Shown piece by piece: positions 18,060 through 25,394 of a stretch of 64,000 nucleotides of DNA. Position 1 is the first letter of the stretch. Every line of letters starts with the position of its first letter. The notes beneath the pieces are model-generated. The model saw only the letters and a program-made list of their open reading frames with translations, was not told the origin of the DNA and did no database searches. This DNA is from Isoptericola jiangsuensis (GTDB lineage: Bacteria > Actinomycetota > Actinomycetes > Actinomycetales > Cellulomonadaceae). Location of the stretch: positions 1,364,001 through 1,428,000 of the forward strand of contig NZ_PDJJ01000001.1 of the NCBI RefSeq assembly GCF_002563715.1. The letters run 5' to 3'. The position numbers and the translations under genes are program-made.

Positions 18060-18157
18060 GGGTGGGAGGACGGGTCTGCCGCGCGGTCGCGCTCACGGGC
18101 GCTGCGCGCCCTCCGCGTCCGGTCTGACGACCGCGCGGCAGACCCGTCCTCCCACCC
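18060..18157. repeat. 98-bp structured intergenic element, copy 1
   Basis: Arms of 30 nt at 18060-18089 and 18128-18157 are perfect complements. The 38-nt centre (18090-18127) holds an inner hairpin GGGCGC-TGC-GCGCCC. The inner end of the arms (GCGCGGTCG) and 32 of 38 centre bases match the copy at 63575-63672, which has the same 30-38-30 plan. It lies between convergent genes and may also end transcription. Confidence 0.8.
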
Positions 18158-18199
18158 TTCGGCGTCCCGTCCCGCTCGGGAGCGTCGCCGCCGAGCGGG

Positions 18200-19393
18200 T
18201 CAGAGGACCCCGACGCCCAGGTTGACGGGGGAGCCGGTGATGTTGCCGACGATGCCGCGGATGATGCCGGTGCCGTCGGCGCCGCGCAGCCCCGCGTACC
18301 AGGCCTCGGTGCGCACCGGGTCGTAGCCGTGGGTCTCGGCGCCGCGGGCCCGGGCGCGCAGGACCAGGTCCGCGGCCCGCTCGGTGCGGGCCGCGGCGTA
18401 GCGGCGCAGCGAGTCCTCGACGCCCACCGTGTTCGTGGCGAGGCTGATCGCGAGGGCGAAGGTGTCCTCCAGGGCGAGGCAGGCGCCCTGCCCGATGTCG
18501 GGCGCGGTGTTGTGCGCGGCGTCGCCGAGCAGGGCGACCCGCCCGCGCACCCACGTGTGGAAGGGGTCGATGTCCCAGATCTCCACCCGGTTGAGGGAAC
18601 GGGCGGGGTCGATCGCGGCGAGCAGCGCCTTGACGCCCGGCGCCCAGTCGCCGAACGCCTCGGTCAGCGGTGCGGTGCCGTCGGCACGGTCGTACGGCAC
18701 GCCCGCCGGCTGCGGGACGTCGAACCAGAAGTAGAACCGGTCGCCCGCGACCGGCATGACCGCGGCGCGCTTGCCCTCGGCGACGTAGGTGGTCCACCGG
18801 TCGACCGGGCCGATCGCGGTGTCCGCGGGCACGAGACCGTTGAAGTTCGTGTAGCCCGAGTAGGTGCGCTCGATGCGGGTGCCGCCGTCGTCGGCCCGCG
18901 TGACGTGGTCCCGGGTGAGGGAGCGGGCGCCGTCCGCGCCGATCAGGAGGTCCGCGGAGTCGGTGGAGCCGTCCGCGAACGTCACCGTGACCCGCTCGCC
19001 GTCGTCGGCCAGCGCGACCATCTCGCGGCCGAGCCGCACGTGGTCGGCCCCGACGGCGTCCAGGAGGAGGCTCTGCAGGTCTGCCCGCGCCACCGGGTAG
19101 GGACGCTGGCCCGTCTGCTCGGTCACGGGCGCCAGGCTGAACGCGCACAGCTCGTCACCGGTGCGCCCGTCGAGGTAGGCCATGTCGTCCATGCGGCCGC
19201 CGAGCGCGGCGACCTCCTCGCCCAGGCCGAGCCAGTTGAGGACCTTGACCCCGTTGGACCACAGCGACAGCGCCGCGCCGACCGGCTTGTTCTCCCGCAC
19301 GCGGTCGTAGACGACGACGTCGTGCCCGAGCCGCCGCAGCGCGATGGCCGCGCTCGCCCCGCCGACGCCGGCGCCGATGACGATGATCTTCAC
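18200..19393 (-). CDS. hpxO: FAD-dependent urate hydroxylase HpxO
   Basis: Hydroxylates urate to 5-hydroxyisourate using FAD, NAD(P)H and oxygen. The 397-residue protein begins with IVIGAGVGGASAAIALRRLG (FAD site), has LLIGADGARSLTRD in the middle and GRVALLGDAAHNTAPDIGQG towards the end, the three flavoprotein hydroxylase fingerprints. The next two upstream genes encode the following steps of urate breakdown, which makes the urate assignment firm. GTG 19393 lies 2 nt after the uraH stop behind GGGAG. Confidence 0.92.
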   Translation of the reverse strand: MKIIVIGAGVGGASAAIALRRLGHDVVVYDRVRENKPVGAALSLWSNGVKVLNWLGLGEEVAALGGRMDDMAYLDGRTGDELCAFSLAPVTEQTGQRPYPVARADLQSLLLDAVGADHVRLGREMVALADDGERVTVTFADGSTDSADLLIGADGARSLTRDHVTRADDGGTRIERTYSGYTNFNGLVPADTAIGPVDRWTTYVAEGKRAAVMPVAGDRFYFWFDVPQPAGVPYDRADGTAPLTEAFGDWAPGVKALLAAIDPARSLNRVEIWDIDPFHTWVRGRVALLGDAAHNTAPDIGQGACLALEDTFALAISLATNTVGVEDSLRRYAAARTERAADLVLRARARGAETHGYDPVRTEAWYAGLRGADGTGIIRGIVGNITGSPVNLGVGVL

Positions 19394-19395
19394 GG

Positions 19396-19725
19396 TCAGC
19401 TCCCGCGGTAGGTCGAGTAGGCGAACGGGCTCAGCAGCAGCGGCACGTGCAGGTGCCGGTCGGCACCGGCGACGGTGACCTCGAACGTCACCGTCACCTC
19501 CGGGTAGAAGGTCTCCACGCCGCTGCGGGCGAAGTACGCGGCGGTCCCGAACGTCAGGGCGTACCGGCCGGGCGCCAGCCGCTCGGGGCCGAGCGCGGCG
19601 CGGCCGTCGGCGTCGGTGACGGCCGCGGCGACGAGCGTGTCCTCGGCGTCGGTCAGCTCGACGGCGACGCCGGTGGCGGGGACGCCGGTCGCGGCGTCCA
19701 GCACGTGGGTGGTCAGGTGGGTCAC
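19396..19725 (-). CDS. uraH: 5-hydroxyisourate hydrolase (transthyretin-like)
   Basis: Hydrolyses 5-hydroxyisourate to OHCU. The 109-residue protein has the transthyretin-like fold pattern: THVLDAATGVPATGVAVEL at the N-terminus, a central TDADGRA, and the C-terminal family tetrad in SPFAYSTYRGS, with HLHVPLLLSP before it. GTG 19725 overlaps the uraD stop by 4 nt. It is the middle gene of uraD-uraH-hpxO. Confidence 0.95.
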   Translation of the reverse strand: MTHLTTHVLDAATGVPATGVAVELTDAEDTLVAAAVTDADGRAALGPERLAPGRYALTFGTAAYFARSGVETFYPEVTVTFEVTVAGADRHLHVPLLLSPFAYSTYRGS

Positions 19726-20234
19726 GGGTGGTCCTCGGGGTCGGTCACGTCGCCGCGCAGCCTCAGCAGCGCGATCTGGGCGAGCTGGTCGCAGGCCTCG
19801 GCGACCTCGGTGGCGTCGTCGTGGTGGAGGCGTCGTTCGAGCTCGGCGAGCATCTCGTCGGGCGTGCGCCCGGCGGCGCGCACGAGGAAGACGCGGCCGA
19901 ACCGCTCCTCGTAGGCGCGGTTGCCGGCGGCGAGGCGCGCGGCGACGTCGTCGTCGGCGGTGGTCATGCTCGCCTGCTCGCGGCGCGAGGCCGCGGCCTC
20001 GGCGCCGTCGCCGGTGGGGCGTTCGCCGATGCGGGGGTGGTGGGCCAGGGCGGCGTCGAGCTCGGGGCGTCCCCACGTCGTGGCGAGCGCGGCGGCGTGG
20101 GCGGCCAGCGCGGCGGTCGTGCCGTAGGGGCGGCCCGCCACGACCGCGTCGGTCCAGGTGGGGACGGCGGCCCAGACGGCGACGGTCGCCGTCGCCGTGG
20201 CGGCGTCCAGGGTGTCGAAGTCGTCGATGTGCAC
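19722..20234 (-). CDS. uraD: OHCU decarboxylase
   Basis: Decarboxylates 2-oxo-4-hydroxy-4-carboxy-5-ureidoimidazoline to S-allantoin. The 170-residue protein contains HPRIGERPTG, in which the histidine is the family catalytic residue, followed by EQASM and NRAYEERFGRVFL. GTG 20234 has an AAAGGAG site 8 nt upstream. A TACGTT box on the minus strand at 20255-20260 is the likely promoter of the three-gene operon. Confidence 0.94.
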   Translation of the reverse strand: MHIDDFDTLDAATATATVAVWAAVPTWTDAVVAGRPYGTTAALAAHAAALATTWGRPELDAALAHHPRIGERPTGDGAEAAASRREQASMTTADDDVAARLAAGNRAYEERFGRVFLVRAAGRTPDEMLAELERRLHHDDATEVAEACDQLAQIALLRLRGDVTDPEDHP

Positions 20235-20254
20235 GGGACTCCTTTCGTCGGGTG

Positions 20255-20260
20255 AACGTA
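20255..20260 (-). promoter_or_regulatory. -10 box TACGTT of the uraD-uraH-hpxO operon
   Basis: It lies 21-26 nt before the uraD start, leaving room for the AAAGGAG ribosome site. No good -35 box is visible. Confidence 0.4.
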
Positions 20261-20332
20261 CGTCGCGAACGCTGCGGTCCTGTTTCGGTCGGATGACGAC
20301 GACGTGACGTGCGACACGTTGAAGATGCATGC

Positions 20333-20348
20333 TTGCGCAGATACGCAA
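20333..20348. promoter_or_regulatory. Dyad TTGCG-N6-CGCAA, probable ArsR-type operator
   Basis: TTGCG at 20333-20337 and CGCAA at 20344-20348 form a dyad 20 nt before the MFS gene. It overlaps a possible -35 (TTGCGC); a -10-like GATGAT follows at 20357-20362, 6 nt before the start codon. The ArsR protein encoded after the MFS gene is the obvious binder. Confidence 0.45.
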
Positions 20349-20368
20349 TTACATCGGATGATGGGCGC

Positions 20369-21622
20369 ATGCTCCGCGCCCTGGGTCACCCGGTCTACCG
20401 TCGGCTCCTGGCCGCGCAGGTCGTCGCGCTGCTCGGGACAGGTCTCGGCACGGTCGCGCTCGGCCTGCTCGCCCACGACCTCGCCGGGCCGCGCGCCGGG
20501 GCCGTCCTCGGCACGGCCTTCGCCGTGAAGATGCTCGCGTACGTGCTCGTCGCGCCGCTGGCCTCCGCGCTCCTCGCGCGCCGGTCCCGGCGGGCGGTGC
20601 TCGTCGGTGCCGACGTGGTGCGCGTGGCGGTCGCCGCCGCGCTGCCGTTCGTCGGCGAGGTCTGGCAGGTCTACCTGCTGGTCTTCGTCCTGCAGGCCGC
20701 GTCGGCGACCTTCACCCCGACGTTCCAGTCCGTGGTGCCCGACGTCCTCGTCGAGGAGGACGACTACACCGCCGGGCTGTCCCTGTCCCGGCTCGCGTAC
20801 GACCTCGAGGCCGTCGTGTCGCCGCTGCTCGCCGCCGCGCTGCTGCTCGTCGTGCCGGCCTCGACCCTGTTCGCCGGGACGGCGCTCGGGTGCGCGGCGT
20901 CGGCCCTGCTCGTCGCGGCCACCGTGCTGCCGCGCCGCACCGGCGCGGACGAGCCCGACCGCGACGCCGGGTCGTTCGGCCGGCGGGCCCGGCGCGGCGT
21001 CGTGCTGTTCGTCAGGACGCCGGGGCTGCGTCCGGTGCTGGCGCTCAACCTGGCGGTCGCGTCCGCCGGCGCCTTCGTCCTGGTGCAGGCGGTGGTGACG
21101 GCGCGCGACGTGCTCGGCCGGGGCGACGGGGCGGTCGCGCTGCTCCTCGCCGCCACGGGCGCGGGGTCGATGGTCGGGGCGTTCGTGCTGCCCGCGCTGC
21201 TGCGCCGGGTGCCCGAACGTCCCGTGATGCTCGTCGGCGGGGCGGTCGCCGCGGCCGCGACGCTGCTCGTGCCGGTCGCGCTCGCCCTGCCGTCCGAGGG
21301 TGCCGTCGGTGCGCCCGCGGCGCTCTGGGCGGCCGTCGGCCTCGGCTGGTCGGCCGCGGAGACGCCGGTCGGCCGGCTGCTGCGCCGGCACGTGCCTGCC
21401 CCGGACCTCCCGGACGCGTTCGCGGCGCAGTTCTCCCTGTCCCACGCGTGCTGGCTCGTGACCTACCCGCTGGCGGGCTGGCTGGGGCTCGCCGTCGGGA
21501 CCGGGGCCACGGCCCTGTGGCTCGGCGGTCTGGCGGTCGCCGCCACCGTGGTCGCGGCCCGGTCCTGGCCGACCCGCGTCGTCGTCTCCTCCGCCCCGGA
21601 GGTGCACGACGTGGGAGCATGA
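20369..21622 (+). CDS. MFS transporter
   Basis: A 417-residue major facilitator with about 12 hydrophobic segments and the loop 2-3 type basic motif in LARRSRRAVLVGADVVR. Its general shape is that of the MFS drug/efflux group without a visible substrate-specific motif. ATG 20369 is preferred to upstream in-frame starts because a -10-like box precedes it. The stop overlaps the ArsR gene start by 4 nt, so the regulator probably represses this exporter. Confidence 0.82.
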   Translation: MLRALGHPVYRRLLAAQVVALLGTGLGTVALGLLAHDLAGPRAGAVLGTAFAVKMLAYVLVAPLASALLARRSRRAVLVGADVVRVAVAAALPFVGEVWQVYLLVFVLQAASATFTPTFQSVVPDVLVEEDDYTAGLSLSRLAYDLEAVVSPLLAAALLLVVPASTLFAGTALGCAASALLVAATVLPRRTGADEPDRDAGSFGRRARRGVVLFVRTPGLRPVLALNLAVASAGAFVLVQAVVTARDVLGRGDGAVALLLAATGAGSMVGAFVLPALLRRVPERPVMLVGGAVAAAATLLVPVALALPSEGAVGAPAALWAAVGLGWSAAETPVGRLLRRHVPAPDLPDAFAAQFSLSHACWLVTYPLAGWLGLAVGTGATALWLGGLAVAATVVAARSWPTRVVVSSAPEVHDVGA

Positions 21623-21960
21623 GGCCCGTGGAGACGCGGCCCGGACTGCCCCCAGACGTCGACCTCGACCATGCCGTCGAGGTGCTGCGGCTGCTCGCCG
21701 ACCGGACGCGGCTGGCGATCCTCGTCATGCTGGACGGCACCGAGATGTCCGTGAGCGCCATCGCGGACACCCTCGGTCGGCCGACGCCCGCCGTCTCCCA
21801 GCACCTGGCCCGGCTGCGGGCGGGGCACCTGGTGACGTCGCGCCGCGAGGGCACGACGATCTTCTACGCGCAGCAGGACGAGCACGTCGCGGCGCTCGTG
21901 ACCAACGTCCTGCAGCACGGCGAGCACGTGCTCTACCCGTCGCCGCCGCACCACCGCTGA
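21619..21960 (+). CDS. ArsR-family transcriptional regulator
   Basis: A 113-residue winged helix-turn-helix protein. LRLLADRTRLAILVMLDG, SVSAIADTLGRPTPAVSQHLARLR and LVTSRREGTTIFY follow the ArsR/SmtB pattern. There are no cysteines in the usual alpha3 metal site (ELCVGDL in metal sensors), so the signal is probably not a metal; the C-terminal HGEHVLYPSPPHHR is histidine-rich. ATG 21619 overlaps the MFS stop. Confidence 0.88.
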   Translation: MRPVETRPGLPPDVDLDHAVEVLRLLADRTRLAILVMLDGTEMSVSAIADTLGRPTPAVSQHLARLRAGHLVTSRREGTTIFYAQQDEHVAALVTNVLQHGEHVLYPSPPHHR

Positions 21961-21991
21961 GGCGCGACACGTCCCCGTGACGTGCGGTGCC

Positions 21992-21997
21992 TACGAT
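21992..21997 (+). promoter_or_regulatory. -10 box TACGAT before the XRE-cupin regulator gene
   Basis: TACGAT lies 28 nt before GTG 22026, with ACAGGAGA as ribosome site in between, so this mRNA has a short normal leader. Confidence 0.45.
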
Positions 21998-22025
21998 GGC
22001 GCCACCCTCGCCGACAGGAGACGCC

Positions 22026-22694
22026 GTGGACACCACCCCCCTGCCCGCACGGATCGGGACCCGCCTGCGCGGCCTGCGCACCGCCTCGGGGCGGTCGCTG
22101 GCGTCGGTCGCCCAGGAGCTCGGCATCTCGTCGAGCGCGCTGTCGCAGATCGAGACCGGCGTGATGAAGCCGTCGGTGCAGCGGCTGGTCGAGCTGGTGG
22201 GGGTCCTGGGCGCGCCGGTGTCGGCGATCTTCGACGACGTGGGCGTCGCGACGCCGCGCGCGGACCCGCCGGGCGACGACGTGGAGGAGCCGCTGCCCGG
22301 GGTCCTCGTGGCGCACGGGGACCGGTCGGAGCCCGCCCACCTGGGGGAGGGCGTCACGTACCGGCGGTTGTCGCCCGCGCCGCTGCGCGGCGTGACGCTG
22401 TTCGAGTCGACGTACCCGCCCGGGTCGGCGTCCAGCCCCGCCGGGGAGATGCTGGTGCACGCCGGCTACGACTGCGGGCACGTCGTGTCCGGCGAGCTGA
22501 CGTTCGAGTTCGCGGACGGGCCGGTGCGGCTGGGTCCGGGCGGCTCCCTGTCGTTCGCGGCGTCGCGTCCGCACCGGGTGGTGAACGCCTCGGACGCCGT
22601 GGCGGTGGCGGTCTGGCTCACGGTCGAGCCGGGCGCCGCGGACGACGGCGGCGGCGAGGCGGTGCCGGGCGTCATCGGGGCGTTACCCGGGTGA
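22026..22694 (+). CDS. XRE-family regulator with C-terminal cupin domain
   Basis: A 222-residue protein. The N-terminal helix-turn-helix (about 8-62) reads RIGTRLRGLRTASGRSLASV, then GISSSALSQIETGVMKPSVQ. The cupin domain (about 120-210) includes HAGYDCGHVVSGELTFEF and LGPGGSLSF, where a small ligand would bind. It stands at the head of the allantoin operon, with a dyad operator 8 nt after its stop. I infer that it senses a purine breakdown product and controls the island. Confidence 0.88.
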   Translation: MDTTPLPARIGTRLRGLRTASGRSLASVAQELGISSSALSQIETGVMKPSVQRLVELVGVLGAPVSAIFDDVGVATPRADPPGDDVEEPLPGVLVAHGDRSEPAHLGEGVTYRRLSPAPLRGVTLFESTYPPGSASSPAGEMLVHAGYDCGHVVSGELTFEFADGPVRLGPGGSLSFAASRPHRVVNASDAVAVAVWLTVEPGAADDGGGEAVPGVIGALPG

Positions 22695-22701
22695 AACGGG
22701 G

Positions 22702-22727
22702 GAGTGTTAAGCAATGACTTGACACTC
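22702..22727. promoter_or_regulatory. Dyad operator GAGTGTTAAG-N6-CTTGACACTC before allB
   Basis: The 10-nt arms have one mismatch and a 6-nt spacer (caatga). The right arm contains a -35-like TTGACA (22719-22724), so binding would block the promoter. Related dyads lie at 35106-35123 and 41248-41277. Confidence 0.6.
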
Positions 22728-22730
22728 TGC

Positions 22731-22747
22731 GGGCGTCGTCGACGCCC
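22731..22747 (+). promoter_or_regulatory. Hairpin GGGCGTC-GTC-GACGCCC in the allB leader
   Basis: A perfect 7-bp stem with a 3-nt loop, just downstream of the allB operator and before the short leader frame. Its role is unknown. Confidence 0.35.
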
Positions 22748-22768
22748 GCCACGCCCCCGGGAGGCCGC

Positions 22769-22807
22769 ATGACGACGCACCGCACCGACGTCCGGACCCG
22801 CTCGTGA
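22769..22807 (+). CDS. Possible 12-residue leader peptide coupled to allB
   Basis: ATG 22769 lies behind CGGGAGG and encodes MTTHRTDVRTRS before a TGA that overlaps the allB GTG (GTGA). allB itself has no ribosome site of its own, so translation may reach it by coupling from this short frame. It has four Thr and three Arg codons in twelve. It could instead be chance; only comparison with relatives would tell. Confidence 0.4.
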   Translation: MTTHRTDVRTRS

Positions 22808-24192
22808 CCCGCCGGGTCCTGCGCGCCGGGCGCGCCTGGGTCGACGGGTCCCTGCGTCCGGCCGCCGTGCTCGTCGAGGACGGCCGCGTCGCCGCCGTGC
22901 TCGACCGGGACGCCCCGGTCGCGGACGCCGACGACCTCGCCCTTCCCGACGACACCGTGCTCCTGCCCGGCCTGGTCGACTCCCACGTGCACGTCAACGA
23001 GCCCGGCCGCACCGAGTGGGAGGGCTTCGCGTCCGCCACCGCGGCGGCGGCCGCCGGCGGCGTCACCACGCTCGTCGACATGCCGCTCAACTCCCTGCCG
23101 CCCACCACCACCGCCGACGCGCTCGCGGTCAAGCGGGCCGCCGCCCGGGCGAAGGTCCGCGTGGACGTCGGGTTCTGGGGCGGCGCCGTCCCGGAGAACC
23201 TGGGCTCGTTGGGCCCGCTCCACGACGCCGGGGTGCACGGCTTCAAGTGCTTCCTCGCGCCGTCGGGCGTGCCGGAGTTCGGCCACCTCGACGCCGCGGG
23301 CCTGGACGCCGCCGCCGCGGAGGTCGCCGCGCTCGGCTCCCGGCTGATCGTGCACGCCGAGGACCCGGACCTGCTCGCGCCCGCCGGCGCGCTGGGCCGC
23401 GGCTACGCCGCGTTCCTGGCGTCGCGACCCCCCGCGAGCGAGGCGTCGGCGATCGACGCCGTCATCGCGGCCGCGCGCCGCACGGGTGCCCGGGTGCACG
23501 TGCTGCACCTCAGCGACGCCACCTCGCTGCCCCTGATCCGGGCCGCGCGCGCCGACGGCGTCGACCTCACCGTGGAGACCTGCCCCCACTACCTCACGCT
23601 CACCGCCGAGGAGGTCCCCGACGGCGCCGCCGAGTTCAAGTGCTGCCCACCCATCCGCGGCACCGCCAACCAGGACCTGCTGTGGGGGGGCCTGCTCGAC
23701 GGCACGATCGACGCCGTCGTCAGCGACCACTCGCCGTCCACGGTCGAGCTCAAGCGGTCCGGCGACGGCGACTTCGGGCTCGCGTGGGGCGGCGTCTCGG
23801 GGCTGCAGGTGGGGCTGTCGGCCGTGTGGACCGAGGCCCGCCGTCGTGACGTCCCGCTGGAACGGCTCCTGCCGCTCTTCACCACCGGGCCGGCCGCCGT
23901 CGCCGGGCTGACCGGCGTCGGGACGATCACCCCCGGGGCGCCGGCGCACCTGACGGCGTTCGCCCCCGACGAGGAGCACGTCGTCGACGCCGCCGCGCTC
24001 CTGCACCGCAACCCCGTGTCCGCCTACGACCACCGCACCCTGCACGGTCGGGTGCGACGCACCTGGCTGCGCGGCGAGACCGTGTTCGACCTCGACCGCG
24101 GTGGCGTCGTCGGGGCGCCCGCGGGCCGCCTGCTCGCCGCGGCCACCGCCCGCACCGCCGCGCCCGTCCCGGCCGCCGGGGCCGACCGATGA
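22804..24192 (+). CDS. allB: Allantoinase
   Basis: Opens the allantoin ring to give allantoate. The 462-residue amidohydrolase has metal histidines His61 and His63 in DSHVHVNEPGRTEWEGF, the carboxylated Lys148 in HGFKCFLAPSG, a histidine in HAEDPDL, ETCPHYL, and the metal aspartate in SDHSPS. It is the first enzyme gene after the operator and overlaps the next gene by 4 nt. Confidence 0.95.
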   Translation: MTRRVLRAGRAWVDGSLRPAAVLVEDGRVAAVLDRDAPVADADDLALPDDTVLLPGLVDSHVHVNEPGRTEWEGFASATAAAAAGGVTTLVDMPLNSLPPTTTADALAVKRAAARAKVRVDVGFWGGAVPENLGSLGPLHDAGVHGFKCFLAPSGVPEFGHLDAAGLDAAAAEVAALGSRLIVHAEDPDLLAPAGALGRGYAAFLASRPPASEASAIDAVIAAARRTGARVHVLHLSDATSLPLIRAARADGVDLTVETCPHYLTLTAEEVPDGAAEFKCCPPIRGTANQDLLWGGLLDGTIDAVVSDHSPSTVELKRSGDGDFGLAWGGVSGLQVGLSAVWTEARRRDVPLERLLPLFTTGPAAVAGLTGVGTITPGAPAHLTAFAPDEEHVVDAAALLHRNPVSAYDHRTLHGRVRRTWLRGETVFDLDRGGVVGAPAGRLLAAATARTAAPVPAAGADR

Positions 24193-25394
24193 CCGGGTCC
24201 GTGCCGGCCACGACCACCGCCGCCGGGCCGGCACCAGCACCTGCACCCGCACCCGCGCCCGCACCGGGCCCGGCGACGACGCCGACCACCGAAGGGAACC
24301 CGCCCGTGCCGACGCCGATCCTCCAGCCCCACCCGGACGCCGTGCCCGGCGACCACTACCTGCCCGCGACCCCGGGCACGGTGCTGTGGGGCCGCCTGCC
24401 GTGCGCCACCGACGCCCCCGTGCTCACCGTGTCCCCGGGCGAGACCGTCACGATCGACACGATCAGCCACGAGGGGATCCTCGAGGACCAGGGCAAGGAC
24501 CCGGTGGCGTGGTTCGCCCGCCACGGCGTGCCCCGCGAGCAGGTGCTCGACGACGCCGTGGAGGTCGCCGCGGCCCTGTCCCGCGACCCGGGCGTCGACG
24601 GCCCGCACGTCGTCACGGGCCCCGTGCACGTCGTCGGCGCCCGCCCCGGCGACCTGCTGCGCGTCACCGTGGAGGCCCTGGACCTGCGGGTGCCCTACGG
24701 GGTGATCTCGAACCGGCACGGCAAGGGCGCGCTGCCCGGCGAGCTGCCCCGCACGCCCGGCACCGTCAGCGTGTTCTGCCCCGTCGAGGAGCGCGCCGGC
24801 CGGCTCGTCGGGACCCTTCCCGTCATCGAGGGCGGCCCCCGTGTCGTGGAGGTCCCGCTCGCGCCGTTCCTCGGCACGATGGGCGTCGCCGTGGAGGGGG
24901 CGGAGCGGCCGCACTCCGTGCCGCCCGGCCCGCACGGCGGCAACATCGACATCCGGCTCCTCACCCAGGGGTCGGTCCTGTACCTGCCGGTGCAGGTCGA
25001 CGGCGCGCTCGCGTACGTCGGCGACCCGCACTTCGCGCAGGGCGACGGCGAGGTGGCCCTCACCGCGCTGGAGGGCTCGCTGCGCGCGACCCTGCGCTTC
25101 GACGTCGTCCCGCGCGCCGAGGCGCTCGCGGAGTTCGGCGACGTCCTCGGTCCGCTGGTGCGTGCCGACGGCTACCTCGTGCCCACGGGCCTCGACCCCG
25201 ACCTCGGGGAGGCGATGCGCCGCGCCGTGCGCGCCGCCCTCGCGCTGCTCCAGGCGCGTTGGGGCATGGACGAGCACCTGGCCTACGCCTACCTGTCCGC
25301 CGCCACCGACTTCGACGTCTCCCAGGTCGTCGACGTCGTGTGCGGCGTCCACGCACGCATCCGCGAGGCCGACTTCGCGGAGGTCGAGCGATGA
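24189..25394 (+). CDS. Acetamidase/formamidase-family protein
   Basis: A 401-residue hydrolase if it starts at ATG 24189 (overlap with allB), or 362 residues from GTG 24306, which has its own GAAGGG site. The extra N-terminus is an Ala-Pro repeat and may not be translated or may be a flexible tail. The core has VSPGETVTIDTISHEG, ISNRHGKGALPGELP, and a glycine-rich PPGPHGGNIDIRL typical of FmdA/AmdA. In this operon it may split a small amide such as oxamate, formamide or carbamoyl compounds (inference). Confidence 0.82.
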   Translation: MTGSVPATTTAAGPAPAPAPAPAPAPGPATTPTTEGNPPVPTPILQPHPDAVPGDHYLPATPGTVLWGRLPCATDAPVLTVSPGETVTIDTISHEGILEDQGKDPVAWFARHGVPREQVLDDAVEVAAALSRDPGVDGPHVVTGPVHVVGARPGDLLRVTVEALDLRVPYGVISNRHGKGALPGELPRTPGTVSVFCPVEERAGRLVGTLPVIEGGPRVVEVPLAPFLGTMGVAVEGAERPHSVPPGPHGGNIDIRLLTQGSVLYLPVQVDGALAYVGDPHFAQGDGEVALTALEGSLRATLRFDVVPRAEALAEFGDVLGPLVRADGYLVPTGLDPDLGEAMRRAVRAALALLQARWGMDEHLAYAYLSAATDFDVSQVVDVVCGVHARIREADFAEVER

